The notes: generated by a model from the sequence alone, not told the origin. A DNA stretch of 64,000 nucleotides from Desmodesmus armatus (GCA_007449985.2 VIIQ02000066.1:124001-188000); one strand, 5' to 3'. Shown: positions 1 through 12,085, counted from the stretch's first letter. A program made the numbers and translations.

Positions 1-297
1 GCTGTATCTGTGCTGCAGCGGAGCCATCTGTTGGCACCACCAGCTTGCAGAGTTGACATGCAGGCGGCTTTGCTGCTGAACAAGCAGGCAAGCATCCGCA
101 GTTAGTTGGCGGTTGCACCGACCAGCTGTCACCACTTTGACTTGCACTTCCCTGAGCCCTTGAGCCGAGTAAGACCTGTGTTCCGATCAGTTAGCGTTCT
201 AAGATTCATGCGCAGAAGCAGCCTCGAAGCAGCTTGTCTGCTACAACAGCAACTCATGATCTGAGCAAACCTCCTCATTCCCCAAAGCGACACCAAG

Positions 298-3200
298 ATG
301 CAAGCCCTCTGCAGCAAACTGAAGACGCATTGGACCAACATCGCCTTCCATCTGTACCTGAAGGCTGAAGCGCCTGTGCCTCTGCCAGCAGTGGGACCCT
401 TGGCAGAGCTGCTCAATGTGAGCCAGCAACCATAGTAGATCTTCCTGGTGGTTGGCAAATTGCTCACCAGCTCCTTGGGCTTGCTTGTAAACCCGTATGT
501 AACCCGCTTCTGCCCGTACAGGTGACGCGGGGGGCCTGCCAGGAGGTGCTCGCTCTAGCAGCAGCAGGCAAGCTCACAGCTGCAGACATTGCCACAGCCC
601 TAGACGCCAATACAGTGCGCCTGCTAGGCCGCCTGGTGCAGTGGCTGCAGGCAGAGCCAAATGAGCAGCACCTGCTCAACACTGAGCGCACAGAGTCCCT
701 CTGGCAGCTGCTGCTGCTCACGCTGGCCAACCTGCTCAAGGTGTTGCAGCCGGAGCAGGAGGTTGTGGTGGACACAGAGCTCATCAACAGGTTCAAGCAG
801 CAGCTGCTGAGCTCAGGTGAGGTGCTGGGTTCAAAACCCATGGTTGTGTACATGTGCTGCGCTCTCTGTAACTGGCTGCAGAGCACATGCATGTCCTGCT
901 CATGCATGGCTTTTGATGTGGCTTTTGTGGCCGCTGCCTTTGGGGGGCGTAGCTGGTGGTCTTCTGGGCTGGGCAGCAACATCTGTTGTTACTGCTTGTT
1001 GCAACCTGGCAAGTCTGCACTTAGTAGGCAAGGGCCACACACTGCTGCCCTCTGCAAGTATTCCAAGGGAGCAAATGTTTTTCTGTTTCTGTGTACTGTG
1101 AGGAGCACAAGGCTTTGATTGGCTTGGAAGCTTGAATGCAAAAGGTTTATCATCAGATCATCAAAGCATGCATGCATGCGATGCAGCATGCGCATACGAC
1201 CTTGCAAATTTCACCACGCAAGGAAACCGTCTACGTGATCAGATCATGACCTGCTCACAGCGTGTGTGTGTTGGTTGGCCCTGCCATGTTTGCAGGCCTG
1301 GTAGGCAGTGACAGCACAGATGGCAGCAGTGGCAGCACCGCCCAGCCAGCAGCTGAGTCAGGCCCAGGCAGTCTCATAGCCGCGCTGCAGTGGCTGCTAC
1401 AGCACCACCCACACCGCTGCCTCACCGCCTCTATGGGCGCCTGGCTGCTGCTTTTAGAGCTGGGTGCTACCTGCGGACCTCCAGCACAGGCAGAAGCAGC
1501 AGCAGCATCAGCAGCTCCTGCACAAGACCCTCCTGAAGCACCAGCAGCACCAGTGGCTACAGCCGGCGGGAGTTTCACAGAGGGCCTGCTGCTGCCGTTG
1601 GGGCCGGTGCTGCAAGGATATGTTGACTGTGCCTACAGCAACATGGCACAACCACCAGCAGCACCCCTGCCTCAAGCTGCAGGAGGAAGCAGCACCTCAG
1701 CACGCACCAGCACAGGCGGCACACCAATCCGCAGGATGGCTAGTCGGGAGAAAGTGGATAGCAGCAGCACCAGCCCCACCCTCGGGGCTAAGAAGCGTAC
1801 CACAGCAGCAGGTGCCGCAGCAGCAGCAGAGGATGGCAGTCCTAGCCTTGGGGGTGGGGACGGCAAGGCAGCAGTGGAAGCAGCAGATGCAGGTGCAGTG
1901 CTCAAGGGCTACTGCCATGCAGTCAGCCTGGTTGATGACCCCAGCACAGCAGTGTTCCGGCATCTGCTGGCGCTCCTGCACTCCCTTCAGGTGCAGCTGC
2001 TCGTGCTGGCAGCTAGCATGGCATCTCACTCCAGCAGAGGGGAGCCGGAAGACAGCACAGCAGCAGCACTTGCCAGGGACGGCAAGCTGCAGCTGCCACA
2101 TGCCACAGACTGTCAGGTGCTGGCACTGGCCAATACCTGGCTGCTGCAGCATGCAGCATCCACACAGACGGATGCAGGAGCAGCAGCAGCTGTGGCAGGC
2201 GGGAAAGGGCAGTACGAGCATCAGTCACTGCTGCCAGCACCAGCGACAGCTTTGGAGGCCCTGAAAGAGACCGGCATGGACACCTTGCCGGCAGTACAGC
2301 AGCTTGTAGAGCTCTGTGCAAAGGCTCTGCAGGACGACTGTGTCAGATACGCCGCATTCCTGCAGCAGCAGTACCAGAAAGCTGCTGCTGCAGGTGAGGC
2401 TAGCAGCAGCAGCGGCACAGGTAGCGCCAGCACCGGCGGCAGTGATGCAGCAAGTTTGGATACCGTGCAGGTGTATCGGCTTGTGCTGGATGCAGTTTGC
2501 TTGCAGCAAGCCTGCGGTGCTGCTGTATCGGAGGAACCGCTGACAGCACTAGCCCTGGCTGCACGCTGTAGCACACGCGCGCAGGTGCAGCAGCTGCTGC
2601 AGCAGCACGGCAGCGAGCTGCTGCAAGCCCTGTTGAAGTATGTCCAGCAGGAGCCGGAGCAGGAGGCAGCAGCAGGTGGGGAGGGTGCCGCAAGCAGCAG
2701 CAGCGGCGGTGACACAGCAGCAGGCGCGCAGGAGGCAGCATTGCAGGAGATGGGGCTGGCGCGCCGTTGTGTGGCTTGTGCGACAGTATTCATGGAGATC
2801 TGCAGCAGCGGGCGCAGAGGTGTTGGTGAGTTGGTGCTGGTGTTGGTGCTTGTACCTGTGCTGGGACCTGTGGGGATGAGTGCTGTGTCTCTTGGGTGCT
2901 GGTGTTGTAAGTTGGTAATTGTGCTTGTGCTAGTGCTTGTGCTTGTGCTTGTGCTGGGACATGTGGGGATAGTGCTGGGTCTCTGGGGTGCTGGTGTTGG
3001 TGAAGGTGGTGCTTGTGCATGTGCTTTTGCTGGGGCTTGTAGGTACGGGTGCTGGGTATCTGGGGTGCTGGTGACTTCAGGTGTGCTACAGAGGGAATGT
3101 TCCAGGCTCCAGGAACTGCAGCTGCCTGTGACTGTGGGTTCGTTGTGACAGTGAGGGAGGGGCTGAAGGCAGACTGCCTTTGCTGCTTTGGCCAGCATAA

Positions 3201-6200
3201 TCATACCTGTGCTGGGGCCTGGCGTGCTCTTCGCGGACTTGCACTGTGCATGATTGATTCGTCATTGCTGCTGCTGCTGCCTAAGCCATCTGCTTTCACT
3301 ACCAATCTCTCTACCAGCCCTTTCTGCTGTCACTGCATCCCTGACGCCATCACTGTCATACTGCTGCTGCTGCTGTTGCTGCTGCTGCTGTTGCTGCTGT
3401 AGATGACCGTCTGCTGGGCTGTCTGACTGAGACCAACCCAGCCACCTTCTACAGCATCATGGACCTGTTGGTGCGCAAGGTGCACCCAGACAGCCTCACG
3501 TAAGTACCAAGCACAGTCAATCTATGTTTTGGACTTGGTAACTTTTCTGACTTGGTGACTGAAACCCAAATGTTGGTATTGCTCCTACTTGGCATGAGGC
3601 CTGTCAATCTGAGTCGTCAGAAGTTGTGCTGGCTTCATATCAGTCTGTGTGCAATCTGATCCTGGTAGTGTGCACAAATGTTGGTACTGCTCCTACTTGG
3701 CATGAGGCCTGTCAATCTGAGTCGTCAGAAGTTGTGCTGGCTTCATATCAGTCTGTGTGCAATCTGATCCTGGTAGTGTGCACAAATGTTGGTACTGCTC
3801 CTACTTGGCATGAGGCCTGTCAATCTGAGTCGTCAGAAGTTGTGCTGGCTTCATATCAGTCTGTGTGCAATCTGATCCTGGTAGTGTGCACAAATGTTGG
3901 TACTGCTCCTACTTGGCATGAGGCCTGTCAATCTGAGTCGTCAGAAGTTGTGCTGGCTTCACATCAGTCTGTGTGCAATCTGATCCTGGTAGTGTGCACA
4001 AATGTTGGTACTGCTCCTACTTGGCATGAGGCCTGTCAATCTGAGTCGTCAGAAGTTGTGCTGGCTTCATATCAGTCTGTGTGCAATCTGATCCTGGTAG
4101 TGTGCACAAATGTTGGTACTGCTCCTACTTGGCATGAGGCCTGTCAATCTGAGTCGTCAGAAGTTGTGCTGGCTTCACATCAGTCTGTGTGCAATCTGAT
4201 CCTGGTAGTGTGCACAGCAAGCGCGTGACAGTGCTGGGCGGCACAGAGTTGGTCCTGCCTTTGCCTGGCTGGCTTTGCCAGGACTGCAGGCATGTGCTTG
4301 TATACATGCTCATGCTGTGATATGATGTGCTCAATGCTCCCTCCTTCCTTCCATGCCCTCAACAAACAGACGATCCCGGTTCAACTCCACCCCAACTTAT
4401 ATATGTTATCCTGCCAGTCGTGCTCAACAACCCTGCTGCCCATCTGCTGCCTGTGCAGGCAACTCCTGCCGTTGTCAGGCTGCTTCCTCTCTCATGACAT
4501 CAAGTCAGCGCAGGAGCGGCAGCAGCGGGAACAGCAGCAGCAGCAGGAGGGCGGGGCGGCAGGGTCCAGCAGCAGCAGCAGCAGCAGCAGTGTTGCACAG
4601 GACCCGATGGCTGGAATGACCAGCCTGGTGATCCTGTATGACCCTGATGTGTGCAGGACCTTTGCAGCGGCTGTGCATGGATACTGCAAGACAGCCCTTG
4701 CACACTTGCAGGACATGGACGACTGCTGTGACCATGACCATGGCCATGACCATGACCATAGCTCATGCGGTCATGACCACAGCCATGACCATGACCATGA
4801 CCATGGCTCATGTGGCCATGATCACAGCCATGATCACAGCCATGACCATGGCTCATGTGGCCATGACCACAGCCATGACCATGGCTCTTGTGGCCATGAC
4901 CATGGTCACGATCACCACCACCACCACCATCACCACCACCACTCGGTGGCCTCCGTGCTGCCTCCCCTGCAGCAGGTTGCTGGCTGGCTGCTGTTCACAT
5001 ACAAGTTCACGGTGAAAGCAGCACAGGACAACAGCTATCTCAAGGAGCTAGAGGCAGCAGATGCTGCCGCTGCTGCCGCTGGAGCAGCCGCCGCGGCGGC
5101 TGGCAGCAGTGCCGACGGCAGCAGTGGCGGCGATCGTGTCGTGGCGTCTGTCAACAAGCACGCACAGCAGCTGCAGTCGGTCAGTCAAGCAGCAGCAGGC
5201 AGTTTGGTCCTCACTATCCTCCTTGCACGGGCAGCAGCGCCCCTCTTGCAATGGATGCAGACGGAGCTGCAGCAGCTGGCACCAGCAGCAGCGGGGGCCG
5301 GCGGCAGCAGCAGCAGCGGCAGCGCAGGGGATGTGCTGCTGCCTTTGGCGACTGCGGGTGATGTGTGGGCCTGCATGCACTTTGTGTGCAACGTCTGGCA
5401 GGCGGTCTGCGCTCGGTACATGCTTTCTCAGGTGCGCCACATCCACCTAGAGTTTGTCTAGACCAGAGCTGCTGCACAGAAATGCTGTGTCACATGAAAG
5501 GGAGTTGCCCGCAAGTCCCTTGAATCTCTTGGTGCTCAAAGCACCTTGGGGTGCAGTAGGAGTGTTGCAGTTAGGCAAGAAGTCACGCATGTTGTGCTCT
5601 GAACCAATGCAGAGTGCCTGGCATAGAGCGTCATCCCTCTCTGTCTGTCCCTTTGTCGCTCTTTTTTGTCTCAGGTGTTGGAGGAACAGCTGAGCAAGCT
5701 GTTTCAGGCTGCCAGCACAGCAGCAGCAGCATCAACAGCACTCAGCAAGAAGGCTGCTGGCAGCAGCAAGGGAGCAGCAGGGGAGGCTGCGGGAAAGGCA
5801 GCAGCAGAAGCAGAGCGGGTGACTAAGGGGCTCCAGAAAGCAGCGGTTGCGACGCGGGACGCTTTGCAGGGGCGGCGGTTGGCACGTGGCTGGAACCACC
5901 TGGCTTTTGTGATGCCTCAGGGCGCACTCAGGGCTGCACAGGACTTCCAGCAGAGGTGGCCTGGTGAGTTGCCGTTGGGTTGCTGTGGGTGATATGCCAA
6001 TGCATCGCTGCAGCCTTGGTTTTTGGGGAGGTGGAGGTGTCACACGTGGGTGCTTTTGCAGCTGCGCAATTGGGAACAATGGGCAGGGTGGAATTGCATG
6101 TTGATGGTCTGCGTAAGACCTGTGGCACTCAGTCTGTGGGTGGTAGGTTGGTTGGGGGTTTGGGGGCAGCAGAAGGGCTGCTGACCATGTGAAGGCCCTT

Positions 6201-6345
6201 CAAGTGTTGCTGCCCCTACTGTCACGATGTGGACGTTGCGATTGCACCTTCCGGGACACGGAATCATAGTTTGGTCATCAGAAAGTGATTGAAACAGTGA
6301 GAAAGTGGGGGCTTGGGGACTCACCTGGTGTCATGGTGGCTGATG

Positions 6346-6396
<51 letters not shown>

Positions 6397-6822
6397 TGCT
6401 ACTGTGCAGATGACATCTTTGTCAAGGAACCCAAGGCGATGCCCCTGCTAGTCGCAGCACGCGACAAGCTGTTTGAGCAGCAGATGGCACGCAGCAGCAG
6501 CGGCGGCGGCAGCAGCAGCAGCAGCGATGCAGCAGCAGTGCCGCTGTCGGCAGCAATGCACCAGGAGCTTCTGCGGTTTGTGTCAGATGTGCAGCAGATG
6601 CTGGGCGGCATAATGGATGAGATCCCGCTGCCAGTGGGCTGCAACAACCCCACTTGTGTGAGGGTGGATGCTGTTGCAGAGGCAACCCTGAGCATCAATA
6701 AGCGCTGCAGTCAGTGCCTGGCGGCCCACTACTGCTGCAAGGACTGCCAGGTCCAGCACTGGCTGGCACATAAGGCGGCTTGCAAGCGGCTGAGGCCTGC
6801 TGCTAAGGCTGCTGCTGCTTGA
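298..6822 (+). CDS. MYND zinc-finger protein with histidine-rich block
   Basis: Eight exons join in frame to about 1262 residues: 298-417, 522-816, 1296-2825, 3403-3499, 4218-4289, 4459-5431, 5675-5963, 6410-6822. The last exon carries a C-terminal MYND finger (about residues 1206-1250) with the ordered pairs CNNPTC, CSQC, CCKDC and HKAAC. MYND fingers bind zinc and usually recruit proline-containing protein partners, so a scaffold or regulatory role is inferred; no enzyme domain was recognised. The long middle is Ala/Gln/Ser-rich helical sequence with a His/Asp block (4729-4943). Intron 5 appears to use a GC donor (4290), which is the only way the frame joins. The ATG at 298 is the first that gives an open exon ending at a good donor; an exon upstream of the window cannot be excluded. 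The MYND call is firm, the overall function unknown. Confidence 0.8.
2846..3075 (+). repeat. Degenerate ~95-bp minisatellite, TTGTGC-rich
   Basis: Intron 3 of the MYND gene holds about three diverged copies of a unit that ends in a shared CTGGGGTGCTGGTG-like block. A short TTGTGC hexamer run lies near 2920-2958. Long reading frames on both strands here come from the repeat and are not genes. Confidence 0.65.
3361..3400 (+). repeat. CTG trinucleotide tract before splice acceptor
   Basis: A nearly pure CTG/TTG run ends directly at the acceptor of exon 4 (3401-3402). It occupies the place of the usual pyrimidine tract. Confidence 0.8.
3571..4217 (+). repeat. 108-bp tandem repeat, six copies, intronic
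   Basis: Six near-identical copies of a 108-bp unit fill intron 4 of the MYND gene. The block GTCGTCAGAAGTTGTG recurs at 3613, 3721, 3829, 3937, 4045 and 4153, exactly 108 bp apart. The first unit is slightly diverged at its left edge, and a T/C difference (CATATCAG or CACATCAG) marks individual copies. Because 108 is a multiple of three the array is open as a 36-residue repeat, but the flanking exons join in frame only if it is removed. The array ends inside the acceptor region of exon 5. Confidence 0.92.
4729..4943 (+). other. His/Asp-rich metal-binding-like segment (coding)
   Basis: Inside exon 6 of the MYND gene, about 70 residues consist of HDH, HDHDH and SCGHDHSHDH units, ending in a run of ten histidines. 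Such stretches in other proteins bind Zn, Ni, Co or Cu. The repeat is in frame, and its CATGAC codon repetition suggests expansion by slippage. Confidence 0.85.
6343..6396 (+). repeat. (CTG)n tract before last splice acceptor
   Basis: About 17 CTG triplets lie just upstream of the acceptor at 6408-6409 of the last MYND-gene exon. This mirrors the tract before exon 4. Confidence 0.85.
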
Positions 6823-7601
6823 TTCGGGGTGATGGAGGCAGTGATGGGGGCAGCTGGGTTTCCTAAGGAGGGAATAATGGCAGCAGGTGGATTGGATGGC
6901 AGCTGCCTTGAAGGGGATGCGTGTGAAGATGGTGGGCTTGTGTCACCCAGTGTGTGCTGGTGTTGACAGGGCGGGGATGGCGTGTGTTGATGCATGTCTA
7001 TGTCAGGCTGATTGTTTCGATGGCGTGTTTGTAGCTTGAGCATTTGCCAATGCATGTGTGGGCCTCTTGGAGGCGTCGGCCAGTGGATTGTTGAGATAGT
7101 GGACATTGTGTCCAGCTGCTCAGGCACAGGAGGAGCAGAATATTCAAGGCTGCCCTGCAGAGGGGCAGTCCAAACTCTTGAGCACTATTGTGAAATGCAA
7201 CAGACCCGAAGTGTCGTGGTGTGCTGACCGGCAGCTGACTCCCCAGTCACAACCACAGGTGTCCAATGTTGCCATGTGTCAGCAGCAGGACGTCGCTGAG
7301 GTGTAATCTTCGTAAAGTGCGGGGTAAATACGCGTTAGAGCGAGATCACAGCAGCAAGAGCGTGATATGCGATGATGTCAACAACCGTCACAGCGGCTGC
7401 AGCAGACGGCATTGCTAGACGCGCGAAGCAGCTCGGCTGAGCTGTGTGTCTCAGTCCAACCACTTTGATTCTTCGCATACATGCAACTGTTGACGATTTT
7501 GTGATCCCTCCAACTTGTTGAGTTTTGCTGTGCAGCTGCTTCAGCAACAAGACACCACTACAACCTTACTGCTGGTAATCCACAACCTCTTGGTGCTCCA
7601 G
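6823..7601. other. Intergenic, no gene seen
   Basis: 3' flank of the MYND gene and 5' flank of the mTERF gene. No convincing exon, RNA or repeat was found. The open frame running into the mTERF exon from 7515 begins with TTG, not ATG. Confidence 0.5.
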
Positions 7602-9154
7602 ATGCGTTCTTGTGGGCAGCAGGCAGCAGCAGCCTTCACACACAGGCAGATTTTCACAGTCCCAGCTGTCGCTACTGCTCCACACCAAACCCACTACAGC
7701 AGCTCATCAGTGCGTCTGCCAAAGTCCCCACCCACGTCTCCTCGCCAGTCAGTCGATCCAGCAGATCCTGAGCTCGTGCGGCAGCTGCGGACCTTCCTGC
7801 TGCGGGCTGCTCATCGGCCCCCAGGCATCAGTGATGAGGTCGGCAACCTCCTGCAGTCCAAACTGGCAGTCAGCACAAACGAGCTCGAGGACCTTTTCAG
7901 CAGCAGCTCCCTCGCAGATGCCAGCAACAGCAGCCAGATGCAGCCGCAGCAGATGCAGGAGCTGGAATCGGGCCTCAACCACATGCTGCAGCTGTTCAGC
8001 CCCAAGGAGGTCTTTCGGCTCCTGCAGCAGCAGCCAGCACTCCTGTTTGTGCCGCTGGCTTCCTGGTGCGAGTTCTTCGTCGGGTATGGGTTCAGCAGCA
8101 GCCAGATCAAAAACCTGATCAGTCAAACACAGGGCGAGGTGATGACTAAAGGCACACTGGTCACAGCAGGTGAGCAGCTTTCTGAGGTCCTGAGACTCAG
8201 CATCAGTAAACACACAAGGCCAGGACATCGTCATGCATGGCAACAGGTCGTCCTTGCAACATGCAACAGCAGTGGCTCAAGCTTGAAATGGCCTGATTAG
8301 GCCATGCGCCAGTTTGCTGTGCCAGCAATGCTTGGCTCTGGCTTAGTCTGTGTTGTGTTGTCAGTCCTGCTTGCTCAGCTGCTGTAGTGCACATGCCACG
8401 AAGCACTCTTACAAATGATACATAACCAAATGATACATGATTGACCAACTCCTGCCTAGATAGTCTCAGCACCACCTGCCTCCTGTTGATTTAGCTCCCC
8501 TTGCTTCTGCAACGGTGCGGCCGCTGCAGCTGTGACAGCTGACACAAAAACAGAAGCAGCAGCAGGAGCAGCAGCCGCCAGGCTACTGCTATGCTAAGTT
8601 ATCTGTTGGCACAGCACTTATGTTTCTCTGCTGGCCGCCACTCCCGCTGCTGCCACCTGTGCAGGTGATGCAATCATGCATCTCAAGGCTTTGGGCTTTG
8701 ACAATGATGAGATACGGCACAGAGTGGTTGCATACTGCCCCCAGGTGACTTCCCATGGCGCTCTTAGGGCGGTTGGAGGACGATGGCAGGCCCCTCTAGT
8801 CACTGACATGTCTTGCAAGCAGCTGTCAGACGCTGCTCTATGTATTGTGGTGTGTGCCTGTGCTGCTTGCTGCACAGCAGCTTTTGGTCGAGGAATGTAT
8901 GCATTCAACCTGGCTGCGTCTGTGGAATGTGGGGCTCTGAGATGCAGATGGGAAGGAGCGCCGGATTGCTGACACTGCTGCTGTGCGTATGCGTACACCT
9001 TCGTTCACACTCCCAACCTGCCTGTTGGTTGCTGCTGCTTGACTGCTGGGCCGCCACTGTGCAGGTGCTTGCAATGACGACTCGTGACATTGACGTGTTG
9101 ATACGGCTGTGGGACAAGTTCAAACACGGAGTGGACGAGCAGGGGCCTTGCTGA
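7602..9154 (+). CDS. mTERF-family protein, short
   Basis: Three exons (7602-8169, 8665-8744, 9065-9154) join in frame to about 245 residues. The C-terminal half shows the helical mTERF signature: a GYGFSSSQIKNLISQ-like helix pair, then IMHLKALGFDNDEI followed by VVAYCPQVLAMT and a leucine-rich helix. mTERF proteins bind nucleic acid in mitochondria or chloroplasts and act in organelle transcription, splicing or ribosome assembly. The first ~45 residues are rich in Ala, Ser, Thr and basic residues with few acids, consistent with an organelle transit peptide. At about 245 residues it is shorter than typical multi-repeat members (about 300-600), so it is a small or partial mTERF. 7602 is the first ATG of the frame. 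The target RNA or DNA cannot be inferred. Confidence 0.65.
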
Positions 9155-10787
9155 GGTGGCCAGCAGCACGCAGCAGCAGGAGGCCAGTCTGGGGATTACT
9201 AATACTACTAATACTAATCCAAGTTGTGAAAGTACTGAGAAGTGAGGGAATGACAGCACAGAGGCGGCGCGATGCAGCGGCAGTTCAATCTCTCGTCGCA
9301 ACCTCCCCTTCCTGGACTCAGGAGGATTCTTTTGGCAGGTGCCCTTGTGCACAACCTTTGGCTGAGGCACAGGGTGGGACAAACTTAAGTATGGCGGTGG
9401 ATGAGTAGGGCCCGTGCTGAGGTGGCCAAGCAGCTGCTGCAGCTGCAGCAGGCAATATCAGGGCCCAGGGTTGGGGTCTCAACCCTTGTTCTAGCATGGA
9501 AAGGAGGCGACAGGGTGCACCATGGGTTGTGCGCATGCAGTTTGCTGCGCTTGTTTGTGTCCTTGGACTGGCAGATGGCCTCCTCCTGCTCAACCACTTT
9601 TTGTTAGGCCTGGCATGGGTGTTGCTGGCCTGTAGCAGCTTGTGGGCACGGTGCGGCTGTGCGTGCGGCAGTAGTAGCTAGAGCCAACGCACCATAGTGT
9701 GGCAGGTTTGCTGCTGACACACACCAGGGTGCATTCGTGACCGCCATTGGTGCGGCTGAGCAGGGTGGGCAGCAGAGGGATGCAGAGGCTTGTGGGTTGC
9801 AGCTGGAGGGCATTTGTCGCATGGCACAGCGTGGCGCCAGGTGTGAGTTAGTGCTTGGGCTTCTCCTGCAATAGCGTTTTGTTGCTGCGTGTCTATTTCA
9901 TGCACAACCCATATGCAGCGGGTCAGTCCTGGCTGTCCTGCGGTGTCGCGCAGCACATGTTAGTGACCATGTGCGAGTCAGGGATAGGGCTGTAGTTGTT
10001 TTTGGGAAGTGTTGTCAGCAACTGCAGTGGTGATGTACACTAGCTTACGTTTGATCCTGGGCAGGTTCAACCTGGCCGTTTTTCGTGCTGCGGGAGAGGG
10101 GTTTGTATTGATGGTCAGTGTGGGGCTCAGTAATTTTGCGGGTCTGCATGTGCAGCGCTGCTTGACTGTATGTGGTGGCTGCACCCAGCTGCTGCTTTGG
10201 GATGTTTTGCACCACCCTTATGGTGGAGCCAAGAGTCAGCATGAGGCTTCTACTACAATCTTTGACTGGTGCTGCAAAGGCCATATTAGAAGGGCAGGCG
10301 GGGCTCTACTTATGCCTGAGTCCTGAGCAATGCACAAGGGATCACTATACGGCATGTTTTGCTGGCTGTTTGAAGGGGTGTGACTGGCGTGTTGGTTGGA
10401 CCCAACCAGAGTTTGCCAGCGTTCTTGCTGGGCGAGTCGCAGAGGCTGAGCGTTGGCTAGTCATCTTGCACTGCATCGGCCAGGTGTTGTCGTATCCTGC
10501 AAGAAAGCTGTTGACGTATCGCAAGCAGACCGTCGTCTGCCAGGCAACTGTATTTGTCATCCGCGGCGCGCGAACATCAGGGACGACGATGTGAAGTATT
10601 TAACGACAAGGAGCAACGTTTGCACACGAATTACGTCTGCGACCATCATCCACATACCTTACGGTCCTCGCATCGGAACAGCCCTGCAGCACCTGCCCGT
10701 CGGCTACTCCAAGAGAGTGCCGTTGAAAGCCAAGGCGACGGGATCTGTCAGAATAGCTAAGCAGGACCAAAATGTAACTCGACACAC
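9155..10787. other. Intergenic with duplicated exon fragment
   Basis: Apart from the mTERF exon fragment at 9370-9427 and an ATACTACTAATACTA-like run near 9192, nothing with coding character was found. Open frames here lack splice-consistent neighbours. Confidence 0.45.
9370..9427 (+). pseudogene. Duplicated fragment of mTERF last exon
   Basis: About 60 bp repeat the end of the last mTERF exon and its 3' flank (9109-9165). The shared blocks are GTGGGACAA, then a diverged stretch, then GTGCTGAGGTGGCCA. The copy has point differences and a TAG in the original frame, so it looks like a decaying tandem duplication. Confidence 0.6.
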
Positions 10788-12085
10788 ATGCGAGTGGCTA
10801 CAGCAGTGCTACTGCTTTTGGCAGTGGTCAGTGGGCAGGCATCTGCTGTGCAGCACAGGCGCCTTGCACAGGTCACTATTACAACACTTGGAAAGTAAGT
10901 GCGTACCTGCTTACATTCGACAGCTGACAAATGGTCAATTGGATCCGGAATAACACAGTGAGATACTGTATCCCTAGTACCCCCAGCAACGACTGTGTCC
11001 ACGTCCATTTTTCTTGCGCCTGGTCCTGTGCAGTGGTGACAGCAGCAGCATTCCTGCAGTAGAGGCCACCACCGGCAAGCTGGACAAATCGGGCATGGCA
11101 GCACTTGTGCTGGCTAAGACGCTGCCTATGGCTATAACACAGGCCCTCGGTCGCACACCACAGACTGCTGCCCCTCAGCAGGCTGCAGCAGCAGCCCCGA
11201 CTATCATTGTGGTGCCTGGCCAGCAGCAATCTCAGGCGGCCACCACACCGACAACCACCACAGGTGCATACCAGCAGCTCGGGGTTGGCGCACAGAATAT
11301 AAATGGCACCGTTCAGATCGTAGAGGATGTACTTGCTGTTTGTGTCACAGTTTGGCAGAATCAATCTGGCTTGCTGCTCACACGGTGTGGCTGGTCCAGC
11401 TGCACACATGCTGTTCGACTGCCGCCCAAAGTGTGGGCGCGAAGCATCACCCCATGGGTCACTGACGTCACACAACTGCCGCACAAATCTACAGGTGCAA
11501 TCAATGTTGAGACAGATACCCCTGTCAAGGTCAGCTCCCCTATTGACATCGAAACCTTGGAAAAGCGTGTGGTGGCGTCCAAGGGCAAGAAGAAGTTTGG
11601 CTGGAGTAGTGATCCTGATAAGAAAGGCCTTGTCAGTGATGCTGCACTGGGGGCGATTGCGCTGTCAGGCTTTGGGAACTACCTGGCAAATTCAGCAAAT
11701 GCAGCTGGTTCCATCGTCACTGCAGGTGGGGTTCAGGTTCTAACTCAGCTAACTCAGTTATGGCAAGCCTTGAGAAGCATGTGCGCATATTCGCCTGTTT
11801 TACCACATCAAAAGGCATTTGCCGAGCATGCAAAAACGTTGGACATCTTGTTGCCATGTAGCGCAGCAGCCATGCTAGGGCAGCCAGCACGCAGCTTGTG
11901 CAATTGCAGCAGTCGGCCTGAACCCCTCTCACCCTGCATTCATTACAGGCAAGTTGCCTGGACACTGTGTACAACCCTCCCCTTGCTCGCTGTCTCTGCC
12001 CCTTGCAGTTGGCACCTTCCTTGATGCATTCCTGCCCAATTGCCCCCCGCCGATCCCTGGAGCTCCACGCATCCCTGGCTGCTAG
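10788..12085 (+). CDS. Small secreted protein, unknown function
   Basis: Four exons (10788-10894, 11034-11263, 11495-11725, 12009-12085) join in frame to about 214 residues. The protein begins with a clear signal peptide: MRVATAV, a leucine/valine core, then a likely cleavage after SGQASA. The rest is low-complexity Ala/Gln/Thr/Pro followed by a region with a basic KGKKK patch and a short Pro/Cys-rich tail. No known domain was recognised. Export to the cell wall or secretory pathway is inferred from the signal peptide only. Intron 2 (11264-11494) is 231 nt with no stop in frame, so a form keeping it would add 77 residues. Both of its junctions carry ACAGGTGCA. The start is the first ATG and is immediately followed by the signal peptide. 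Confidence 0.55.

Noticed and set aside
819..845. tRNA-like B-box (GGTTCAAAACC)
   Set aside because: No matching A-box or cloverleaf around it; it lies at a splice donor of the MYND gene.
2221..3204. 327-codon minus-strand frame
   Set aside because: Shadow of the CAG-rich MYND exon and the minisatellite; low complexity with no domain.
3571..4217. CRISPR-like array
   Set aside because: The whole 108-bp unit repeats without unique spacers, and the context is a eukaryotic intron.
3626..4228. 200-codon repeat protein frame over the 108-bp array
   Set aside because: The flanking MYND exons join in frame only across this region; the frame is open because the period is a multiple of three.
9496..9681. 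Leucine-rich 61-codon frame resembling a membrane segment
   Set aside because: Isolated, in a region of decaying duplications, with no supporting exon or stop/start context.
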